Shown in pieces: positions 13,181 to 22,447 of a stretch of DNA of 64,000 nt. The notes under the pieces were generated by a model. That model was given only the letters and a program-made list of their open reading frames with translations, was not told where the DNA came from and did no database searches. Location of the stretch: contig NC_068357.1 of NCBI RefSeq assembly GCF_020536995.1, positions 146,702,559-146,766,558 of the forward strand. The letters run 5' to 3'. Numbering within the stretch: position 1 is the stretch's first letter; each line of letters begins with the position of its first letter. The translations under genes were made by a program, and so were the position numbers. The stretch is from Dreissena polymorpha. Taxonomy: Eukaryota; Mollusca; Bivalvia; Myida; Dreissenidae.

Positions 13181-14809
13181 AATGGTACGCCATAGTATGT
13201 CTTTAGGGTTATCTAAAGAATGCTCCCACTTAAGAGATCAATACAGAGACCTCCCAGTGACTAAGCCAGTTAGCAGACACCCCATCCACTATACCACATA
13301 CACCGAACCAGCTATAAATTCCTGTGGCTAGAAAACAAAAAAATATAAGATGCTAGATCTTTAAGCTTGGAACATGTAACTTGTTTTAAGATTGATTTTT
13401 TTTGGATGCATTACTTAATTATTGCAACAATTATAATATTTTGAACACAATCATGTCAATATATTTATTAAAAATACATAGTTATCAAAAAAACTTTTGC
13501 CCGTAGATTAGGTAGCACCTATAATCATATTAAAGCCTTTAGTGACACAGATTTTTTGGTGTATTTGCCGGATGCATTTACTCTCAGCGATGACGTTCGA
13601 ACTGTTCCGCATTATATACGAGTATATAGAGCCGCACAAAACACATTCTAAACCATATCTGTAGACGCTTATTTTCAATCATGGCTTCGCACAATAGTAA
13701 ATATTACATTAAAAAAAACACGAAAAATAGACGCTAAAGGATGTGTAACGATATCATCGATGTTTTCGAAACGCTCGGAATCTTCCGAAATTACTGCCGC
13801 GAGTAACCCTGAACAGACAGGCTCGGACGATACGCAGCAAAATGTAACAGAAACTGAAGTAATGCCAGGGCCGTCATTCACAAAATCGGCAACTGAATGC
13901 TCAGAGCCTTGTAAGAAAGTTGTAGTTCAATCGTCATTTAATACATTAAAGTATGAAATGAAATACCCATGGCTCTATTTTAGCTCGGCCAAAATGTTGA
14001 TGTAACTTGTGTTTGGGCAGTGTTTGTTTTGCATGTGTTTATATAAAGAAAATTGTTAAACCAGAGACTTATTTAAGCATGATTAATTCAATTTTTTCCC
14101 CCAAAATGAGCCGTTTCACGAAACAAAAATTCCCAAAATGGGTAATTTTGTCGATAAAAAATTCCCAATTTGGTCAGAATTCTTTTCCCAAAGTAGGCAG
14201 AAAACCCCCTGTAATTAAAGTTGCTAAATTGACATACTCGTTTTGTTTGATTTGTATTTGCAAGTTATCAGGGATCAGCATTCCTAAATTGTCCCCGCCA
14301 CACCGTAATAATTGGGGCCTGTCATTATTGATCTCGGTACTTAAATTTAAAATTTGCTTTTAAGGATCTTCAAGAGAAAATGAATCTCCAATGAGTTGCT
14401 CAAAATCCACGACTTTACCTGATGGCCGTTCTGGCCTGTCAAAGAGGGTCAAGCTTTCTCCTTCATTTTCATCATTGTCTTGTCGTCCCCTCTTCATCCC
14501 AGCCCTTGTTGTAGGGGACGGCTGTCTCCTCTTCCTTCCTGCACTTTTCCCTCTACATGACATGCTTTAATTTCTAAGGATTGTTTTGATTTTAAATTTT
14601 GTGAAAAAATAATCTGTTCTCAGAATTGCCTTGGAAATAGAAAAGGGAGTCAACTTGCTACTTCCTGTTCCTGTTCAAACATGTGCTTTTGCTAGGGGAG
14701 GCTACTGCTATAAACAGTGCATAAACCAAACAACTAGGTTGCTTCCCTTAGACAATGTTATTTTGCTCTAAAATAATTTAAGCTTATTGTTTAAATTCAA
14801 TAAGCTGTA

Positions 14810-14873
14810 TTCATTTCGAAAAATGAGTTGCGTCTTAAATTATGCAATAGCGAACAACTTCAGTGCCTTGATT
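14810..14873 (-). mobile_element. A-family copy A2, displaced 5' end
   Basis: On the minus strand it reads AATCAAGGCACTGAAG then TTGTTCGCTATTGCATAATT, the conserved start of A1, A3 and A4. It completes A2, whose main part ends at about 8451. Directly to the right the LINE-1 reading resumes. Confidence 0.8.
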
Positions 14874-15503
14874 GAATAGGACGATGCCTTGTGGAGCAAT
14901 TGCTCTAATGAATTGAGTAACGAAATTAAAGCTGTACCAAACGAGGCTGCAAGGATCGTTACTGGGGTAATCAAATTGTGTAACTTTGACCGTCTCCTGG
15001 CGAATCTTAAATGGGAATCCCTAGCCGACAGCATAACAATCCATAAACTTCGCCTGTTTAAGATGAAAAACAATCTTACTCTATCATACCTTTCCAACCC
15101 GATACCCGTGCATTCTGATCGAACCTATGCGCTTTGTTACAATAACGACATTTCCATCAACCTTCGCAAAAAGTCAGCTGTATGGGTCTTCATTTCTGCT
15201 CTAAACAATCCGAACTATGGAATTCTCTTCCATCGCCTACACTTAACAATACTATGGTATTTGACTTCAAACGCAAACTCACAAATTGACAAAGCACACG
15301 ATCGCATACTCTTTACAATTTCCACATTCGAATATGATAATATACGTAACTCCTTCCTTTCAAATATGTCGTGGCCATTGACTTCAATCAATCTACCATT
15401 TGGACTTCATAGGCTATTACTAGATCATAACACATATCTATTTCAGCGGTCGAATGCGTCATTGAAGAAACAAAACTCTTTGACATATCGAAAGTCTTTT
15501 TGA
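14874..15503 (+). mobile_element. LINE-1 piece 2: C-terminal region
   Basis: The translation begins E-stop-D-D-A-L-W-S-N-C-S and continues NEAARIVTGVIKLCNFDRLL, ESLADSITIHKLRLFKM and LPFGLHRLLLDHN. These are the conserved C-terminal landmarks of CR1/Jockey-like LINEs (EY-x-D-x-W-x-N-C, NEAARIVTG, the final 'LLFG' block). It is the direct continuation of the piece ending at 6400. An open frame of 204 codons survives from 14889 to 15503, but the family tyrosine in 'EYDD' is a stop here, and piece 1 already carries a frame slip. Confidence 0.8.
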
Positions 15504-15665
15504 TCGACCCCCCTTAATTCGCATATGAATGTGACAATACGAACGTCTTTCGTTTGCATATACACGTATATAGTTTGGAATGGTTATAACATAAATAAGC
15601 GTGATGAAAATTCCTCGAGATTATTCTACTTGGTAATAACAACACATCGTCCTGTAACGTATTCT

Positions 15666-17890
15666 AATCAAAGCGCTGAAGGAACTGAAGATGTTCGCTA
15701 CTGCATAATTTAACACGCAATTCATTTTTCTAAATCAATCGCAAGTTTGAAAGGAACACACGCCATTCAACTTTATAAAGTGTGTGTCATAGCGCACGGG
15801 TCGAGTTTTGTGTGCACTTTTTATCATCCTTATTATTTCATAGAAATAACTTAGACAAAATAAAAACAACATGCTTTTTGGACGTTCTGAAAGCATAGAA
15901 AGTATGGTGAAAATGGTAATGAGAACTTAATATAAAGAAAATTTGCAGTCACCATCATATTAAAGGAATATTTTTTCTAATATCAAATAACTATCTCATC
16001 AAGAATATAACTTCATAATGAAAGTTCCGTGTACAAAACTTTTAATTTTTGACACCATATACAAATTCAAAATATACAATAATCTTCGTATCTTGTATAT
16101 GGAGGAATAAAAGTATATAAACATTGCTGTTTATGCTTTACTTGTTACCCGAGCAGTTCACACGGTGTCAACAACGCTGACATAAACATAGGTATAGAGC
16201 ACTAACGCGCTTTTAGGCATAGCTGTTTTACTCAGTTTTCATCTTAGTGACTTTTACATAACGCCAACAGACACGCATGAATATTTTCGAATATTTAATA
16301 AGCTGATTCGAGATACAACCTCTGAATTTTTGCTACATCACTGCGTATGTGCTCAATTCAAAGGATGTAGCACTGTTCAGTGTAAGGAATTCCGGACTAC
16401 TCTTTGTATGCTCAAACGACACAAATTGTGGCCCTGTTACGATTACGCGTTACAATCCATCTCGCAGAATTTCACTTTCGCCTCCAAGATGAGAAAACAA
16501 TCATTAGCGAAATAGTATAGTGTCACGATAAGAGAAAATCGTTTAATTACCATACCACAATATTTTCCGTACTTGGTCAGCACGTCTGAAAATCATTTCT
16601 TAATGTGTGGATAGGCTGCCATTATTAACAAGTTTGCTATTTTGAATTCAATTTTGTATCAAAACGCATTGTTCTTAAATGTGGCATTTTCAATTCGCAA
16701 TGAGATTTGTAATGACCCTCGCCATGCGAAAATGGGTCTTATTCCATATGCGCCCATCATATAAATAGCCCACTCAGCTATCTCTCCTTCTGGTAAGAAG
16801 AAACATAACATATTCAGTGATTTAATAGCGAACAGCATCGCCTATGGCCTGACTGCGCAAAAGCACACGTTGGGTTTAACAAACGCTTGCCGAAACGCAT
16901 AAGACCCATTTTCGCATGACGGCGCTATTGACGTGTGATTTAAATGTGTCGAAAGAAAACTGCGTTTAAATCAAATATAAACATACGATATATTTCGATA
17001 GTGAAGAAAGATACTCATAACAAGGCATATGAGGACACATATGAAGTGCTCTCCCGTAGTACATTTTTATCTACTCACACTAATGTGTGGTTTGACAATG
17101 CTAACACACATTTCATGCGGTGAATATGCAACTTACAAGTGAAAAAAACAACACAATAGTTTAACTTTTGTCTAATTGTATTTATTTATTAAGAAAAGTA
17201 AATTGCAAACTTTATTTCAAAGTCAGCGTATACGCCGACTACATTTTAAAAGATATTTATTGTTATAAATATATTTAATATAATATATTTAGTTGTTTTT
17301 GGTTTAAGCGATTATAAAGCATTTCCGAGGTTGCCTATAGTATGCCTGTAGTAATAGATGAACTCATATCCAACTGTTTATGTATTGAGAACTGTGAATA
17401 TAAACAAGCTAAACCTTCTACTAACCTTCTACTATTGCGTTGCTAGCACCCGTAAATACAAAAGATCGCCGCTATCTGTTTAGAACCAAAGAACGTTTTC
17501 CAGAAATACCCGCTGTAGTAGCATGAACGAGGTTACGAAACAGGTCATTCGTATTATTATTATTATAAATTGTTTGTTATATTTGGGTTTAGCAATTATG
17601 AAACATTTTTTGTTTTTGTCTATCGTATCACTGAAGTTATTGTTGAACTTGTGTTCAACGTTTTATAAATTGAGAATATAAATAAGCGTTAACTTTTTCC
17701 CGAATCTATTAATAGCCTCAATTTACGACCTGTACTACGTCATTGAGGTGTATGTGAGAGCGTAACCTATTGCGTTGTTATCGCCCGTGGACTTTCCTTT
17801 GTTTATCGACAGGCGCATCTATCAATAGCCTCATATTATGAATGGACTAAGCAAAAATAACACGTCATGAAGACGCTGCAGAAAGTGGAC
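15666..17890 (+). mobile_element. A-family element, copy A3, main part
   Basis: It starts AATCAAAGCGCTGAAGGAAC and follows A1 closely (4-5% divergence in the first kb by eye). It includes the internal foldback at about 16726-16917 that A1 lacks. The match breaks off at CAGAAAGTGGAC and resumes at about 19969, so 17891-19968 is inserted DNA. Confidence 0.8.
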
Positions 17891-18834
17891 TTTTTTCGGC
17901 GTAAGCTGAATTAAGCCAGCTTTTCACCTCTCCTGACCTTTGTAAGTGTCCAATAAAATTGAAATAAAATTTCCCGCGGCTAGGTACGAATGAATACACT
18001 TCATTTATTCCATTGGCTGATTTGAGTATTCCACCAGAACATTGGAAACATATCCGCGTCTTTGTAACACTGTTTTACTGCATGAAACAATTTTATTTCT
18101 AATGAAAAGGCTTAATAGATAGAACAGTTTTACACTCAATTCTCGACATAAATACAGTTTGTGCGTACACCTTTTATTTTCAGAGAATTACCAGCGCAAC
18201 GCGTTTATATTTAAAGGCTATGTTCTCATATTTAGTACTTACTTCCATATTCTTGTCAACATGTTAACATGTAAAAGTATAAAGAGCAGTGGAAGCGAGG
18301 CCTCACTTTAATACATTGCATTTCAACCCGGGTCAATTCGCGGCCAGTGTATGAATGTCAGAGTTTATATACAGGTCATCACCGGAGTTCGCGGCCAGTA
18401 AAATAATAGTTATATAATAAATACGCTATCCGTGAACTAGGTGACCTGGAATTTTCTTTAGACCAGAAATATGTAGATTCTTAATGTGTTTTCAACAAAA
18501 CAATGATAAATATTATTTTTGATTAATTTAACAATAATTATTCCACCATATTGACCAATGTATTAAGCATGAGCGCGATGATTATCGATACTGTTAATAA
18601 TCGAATCAAACCACTAAAACAGGTTTGTTCGAAGAACGCGCCTATAAATACGGATACTTCTCGTGTGGCCGGTTGACTCGTATGTTTTAATTTCACTTCC
18701 ATTCTTCTTTTGGTTTTCTGTTTTGTATCTATAGGTTTATGACCAGCAATATGTAAAAATGTAAAATAAGCCGCGAAAACTCCGCGTAACATCCCGTACT
18801 GCGTGTGATGCAGCTAAGAACTGCACAGAAAAAA
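17891..18834 (-). mobile_element. Repeat family B, copy B2, inside A3
   Basis: Inverted relative to B1. On the minus strand it runs from TTTTTTCTGTGCAGTTCTTA to a 3' end with a hairpin stem AGCTGG…CAGCT and the tail TTACGCCGAAAAAA. The hairpin is intact here (AGCTG at 17904, CAGCT at 17917). An 84-codon minus-strand frame at 18538-18792 has no recognisable domain and is probably chance. Confidence 0.65.
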
Positions 18835-18884
18835 GACATTCGCTATCCTTGATCTCATTCATTGAACTATCAACGCCGTATATC

Positions 18885-19955
18885 TTTTTATACGCCCGTA
18901 TAAAATACGGGACGTATTATGTGAAACCCCTTGGCGGGCGGGCGGGCGGCGGGCGGCGGGCGGAAGGCATCACTTTGTCCGGACTCTAATTCAAATTGTA
19001 TTCATCCGATCTTCACCAAACTTGGTCAGCAGTTGCATCTAGTTGATATCTAGGCCAAGTTCGAATATGGGTCATGCCGGGTCAAAAACTAGGTCATAGG
19101 GTCAATAAGTGCATTTTCAAAGGGGCCACTTTGTCCGGACTCTATTTCAAATTGTATTCATCCGATCTTCACCAAACTTGGTCAGCAGTTGCATCTAGTT
19201 GATATATAGGACAAGTTCGAATATGGGTCATGCCGGGTCAAAAACTAGGTCATAGGGTCAATTAGTGCATTTTCAACGGCGCCACTTTGTCCGGACTCTA
19301 ATTCAAATTGTATTCATCCGATCTTCACCAAACTTGGTCAGTAGTTGCATCTAGTTGATATCTAGGTCAAGTCCGAATATGGGTCATGCTGGGTTAAAAA
19401 CTAGGTCACTGGGTCACTTAGTGCATTTCAAGGATTTAGCATGGTGTCCGCTCTCTAATTGAAGTATTTTTCATCCGATCTTCACCGAATTCGGTCAGAA
19501 GTTGTGTCTAAATGATATCTAGGTCAAGAACAAATATGTGTCTTGGCGGGTCAAAAAATAGGTCACAAGGTCACTTAATGAATTTCAAGCGTTTAGCATG
19601 GTGTCCGCTCTCTACTTGAAGTAGTTTTCATCTGATCTTCACTGAATTCGGTCAGAAGTTGAGTCTAAATGATATCTAGGTCAAGAACAAATATGGGTCT
19701 TGCTGGGTCAAAAACTAGGTCACTTAATGCATTTCAAGCATTTAGCATGGTGTCCGCTCTCTAATTGAAGTAGTTTTCATCCTGTCTTTACCAAATTTGG
19801 TCAGAAGTTGTGTCTAATTGATATCTAGGTCAAGTTCAAATATGTGCTGCTTAATTTTCAAAAATATATCATTTTGCCACTCAAATGGTAAAGCTATCAA
19901 GTTGTCCAAAACCTTCAAACGGGCGTATCTTGTGACAGTTTGGCACTCTTGTTTA
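18885..19955 (+). repeat. Pearl-like element with about six tandem 150-bp units
   Basis: The head is a palindrome around TACGCCCGTATAAAATACGGG and GACGTATTATG, followed by GC-rich (GGCG)n at 18932-18965. The body has three units with CACTTTGTCCGGACTCTA and three with TGGTGTCCGCTCTCTA. Each unit includes CCGATCTTCACC, GGTCAG and GATATCTAGG. It ends GGGCGTATCTTGTGACAG then TTTGGCACTCTTGTT. The plan (structured head, simple repeat, tandem core, conserved tail) matches bivalve pearl-type elements. Confidence 0.8.
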
Positions 19956-19968
19956 AAGATATTTCTTG

Positions 19969-20202
19969 TTATTCATTCATAAACAATCTCCTCCGCGACA
20001 CGTACAATACGATCATTGTTTATTGAGTCTTTTCTATAAAAGCACCGTTCGAAACTATTGCATTTAACACGATATTAATATCATGTTTCCATTTGTGAAT
20101 GAATATAATTGGAGAACTCAAACCTCTTGCATAAATTATAAAACTCTTTCTCGCGCGGATACGCGTAGTAAGCGGGTATTGGGCTCCGCTAAGCGACCAT
20201 CT
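19969..20202 (+). mobile_element. A-family copy A3, displaced 3' end
   Basis: It matches A1 from TCATTCATAAACAATCTCC to the terminal hairpin region GCTAAGCGACCATCT. The left arm of the hairpin is partly lost (CTCCGCTAAGCGACC). Confidence 0.8.
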
Positions 20203-20990
20203 AAAAAAAATCACTTTTATTGCGCAATCGAATCAAGTCTTGGAGCAAGTATATTAATATGTTAAACAAATCGCAATTCAGATTTAGAGATGATCGTACT
20301 GCGATTGATTGCATTTTTATTTTTTTCATACTATAATCCAGAACGCTATTAATAATGAATCAAAACTAAATTGTTTTATTGAGTGTGAAAAGGCATTTGA
20401 TACGTGAATACACGAGGCTTTGCAACATGTTTATTTTGTTAATACAAACACGGATAAAATGTAAAATGTTAAAGATGATCAAGTATACCGATCAAAATGT
20501 TAGATCATGTGTTAAAATCATCAACATATGTACAATTTTGAGATTGTTGGTGAAACGTTAGGTGTAAAACAAGGTGAGACATTATCATCTTTAATATTTT
20601 ATTCATAAATGGCATTAATGAATGTATTGATATTCATGACTTTGCCGCAAAAAAGATATGATTTTATTATCTATATTTGTGTTGTTATTTGCATTATGTA
20701 CTGCAAATCCAGTAAGTCTACAATTTCAATTAGTTTTTTTATATAAATGTTAATGTAAATAGGGATTATAAATAAATGCAAACAAAATTAACATGTGCAC
20801 ATTTGAAAAAGGAAAGCAATGGTTCTTCTAGTTGGACTATTTATTTATAGGCTTTTATAATTGTTGCTACCTGTGCCTAAAACTACACCGTTCTGGAATT
20901 ATATCAAGAGCGATAAAGCAAAATAATTTACAAGCCTTGAAAGCTTGTATCATGTATTGTCTTTCTTTCGTAAAGTGCAGCTAAGGGGCC

Positions 20991-21494
20991 GTTAAAGGGG
21001 CCTTTTCACAGATTTTGGAATGTATTGAAGTAATCCATATTGAATGCTTTATATTGATAAATGTTAACATTGGATCTAAAAAGCTCCAGTAAAGCGACAA
21101 GAATAAAATAAAAGAAAGAAAAAAGTAATACTCAACTGGGCTCGAACCACTGACTCCTGGAGAAAAAGTCTATCGCTCAGACAACTCGGTCATCCGTGCT
21201 AAGGCAATGAGTGATGTTTTTTTATACTTTATATAAGCAATCCACGTAGTATCACAAAATATAACGACAACAACAGAACTCGCCAAATTATTCAGTCGTT
21301 TCGCTTTGCAACGCCTTATAAATTTCAGATTTTTAAATCGTCAAAAGATGCATATAATGGATATTTTAGAGCACGATAAATCTTCAGTAATTCTGTTTCC
21401 TCACAAATATCATTAATTCAACGAAAATTTGCGTATCTGAAACATTTTTTTTTAATTTTGTCTATTGACCAAAACGTGAAAAGGCCCCTTTAAC
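20991..21494. mobile_element. Inverted-repeat element with tRNA-like core
   Basis: It has perfect 19-bp terminal inverted repeats: GTTAAAGGGGCCTTTTCAC at 20991-21009 and its complement at 21476-21494. The interior carries a tRNA-like segment on the minus strand (21129-21200). The element is 504 bp long and interrupts LINE-2. A clear target duplication was not found. Confidence 0.8.
21129..21200 (-). repeat. tRNA-derived (SINE-like) segment
   Basis: On the minus strand GCACGGATGACCGAGTTG resembles a tRNA 5' half with an A-box-like TGACCGAGTTG. GGTTCGAGCCC at 21138-21148 is a perfect B box with the T-loop sequence. The acceptor arms do not pair well and the whole sits in a transposable element, so it is a tRNA-derived repeat rather than a tRNA gene. 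Confidence 0.65.
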
Positions 21495-22447
21495 AATACT
21501 CTTTGTTTTAATCGTTATTTGTTCCAAGTAGTGTATGCATCTGAAATATGGGGATATACAACATTAAAGAAGGAGATAATTATTAATAATTATTAACATT
21601 TTTTGTAAAACTTTTCTAGGTGTACACGCACAGACTGCTAATTCCGCTGTCTTATGTTAATCAAATATATATTCATAAACAATAAATGGTAATTGATAGA
21701 TACAGGGACCTATACAAACTGTGTACATAGATCTGATAATGAATTAGGCGAATTTACTCGCTGTATTATATGCAAACATCGTGTTTTAAGTTATTGGGTT
21801 AACATAAAGGAAAGCCCGGAATCTTTTATGCACACTATTTGTAACGAACAAAGTAATCTTTACAATAACTTAATCGGGAATACCGGGGGTAATGGTAAAA
21901 ATAAATATAAACTGCGGTGTGCCTTTTTTATCAAAACTTCGATCACCTAGGGCATGGAATATTTTGCAATAATTTAAATAACCTTTAATTATTCTGATTA
22001 TTTTGTACAGAGAATAAAAGATCAACTCATCTAACATTGGAACTAAACAATTTATAACAAAACAGAAATTTGAATACTATAGCATGTTTAAGATTGATTT
22101 TGGCGTATGAAAAATCTTTCAATTTCATAAAAAAAAATCATATACAACAATTACCAAGTTTTCGACTAACCGCCCATGAATTGGAAATAAAGACTGGTAG
22201 ATACAATGACATATCCAGAGATGAAAGCACGTGTAAACTTTGTTACGCAAACACTGTTATAACCGAATATCCCTTTTCTAACTAGCTCAATCTGTACAGA
22301 TCTACGAACGAAATATTGTATTCGAACGATCTGGCGAAATAAAGTTACATTAAGAAATATGCTATCTTGCAACAAAACTATAGTAATTAAAGATGTTGCC
22401 TGATTCATAACTACTCAGTAATGTCATATAGGTATAACTCCGTGATG

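Larger units (their letters stand above)
9926..13531 (-). mobile_element. Helitron-like (Helentron-type) element inserted in H1
   Basis: The ends are defined by comparison with the uninterrupted copy H2 (…CGACGTAAT|AAAGCC…). The left end has CGGGCAAAAG followed by a perfect hairpin GCCCGCGAAGCGGGC. The right end has CTTTTGCCCG about 31 bp inside, next to a small hairpin AGGTGCTACCT. So the inverted repeat is terminal on one side and subterminal on the other. That asymmetry, with a 3' terminal hairpin and an insertion point compatible with T|T, is the known plan of Helentron/Helitron2 elements, read here on the minus strand. No replicase or helicase frame was found, so it is non-autonomous. 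Confidence 0.65.
9743..14211 (+). mobile_element. hAT-like element H1 with a 3.6-kb insertion
   Basis: It begins CAGGGTTTTTTCAGCACTG and ends AGAAAACCCCCTG. It is flanked by a perfect 5-bp duplication TAATT (9738-9742 and 14212-14216). A near-identical copy, H2, lies inverted at 30102-30962. Comparing the two shows that 9926-13531 is a later insertion; without it H1 is about 865 bp, matching the 861 bp of H2. It keeps a decayed plus-strand frame (13681-14040) related to the H2 frame, including [21 protein letters not shown] ends with a 5-bp duplication fit the hAT5 group; no full transposase is present. Confidence 0.85.
8452..14809 (-). mobile_element. Gag-like retroelement fossil, broken
   Basis: This is the segment that interrupts A2; boundaries are good to about 10 bp. 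Apart from the hAT-like insertion it carries, it is about 1.9 kb long. Two minus-strand parts are recognisable. One is a basic N-terminal part (14360-14563). The other is a core with an IEQWTDAFFIL segment and a YDEQFR segment (9163-9735), ending in a CCCH-type finger (C-x7-C-x4-C-x3-H) and a retroviral-type zinc knuckle C-x2-C-x4-H-x4-C. Gag-like proteins of this sort accompany tyrosine-recombinase (DIRS/Ngaro-type) retroelements in invertebrates; the family is inferred. No polymerase or integrase was seen. It is a broken fossil: one large insertion and a few smaller breaks. It is younger than A2 and older than the hAT-like element inside it. Confidence 0.6.
20203..22440 (+). mobile_element. 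LINE-2, decayed reverse transcriptase region
   Basis: Landmarks of an invertebrate LINE appear in the expected order but in shifting frames: QFRFRDDRTAIDCIF (20270-20320), a decayed 'DFxKAFDT' block (20380), KMIKYTDQNVRSCVKI (about 20470-20525), a decayed 'GVKQGETLSP' block (20560-20590), SEIWGYTTLKK (21540-21575), YWVNIKES (21795-21820), and a C-terminal block RLTAHELEIKTGRYN (22170-22205). It is interrupted by the element at 20991-21494. The family differs from LINE-1; many stops and shifts show it is old. Confidence 0.7.

Noticed and set aside
14889-15503. 204-codon frame as a host gene
   Set aside because: Its residues are the C-terminal landmarks of a LINE polyprotein, and it is the continuation of the piece ending at 6400.
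21129-21200. A functional tRNA gene
   Set aside because: The B box is perfect, but the arms pair poorly, and the segment lies inside a transposable element.
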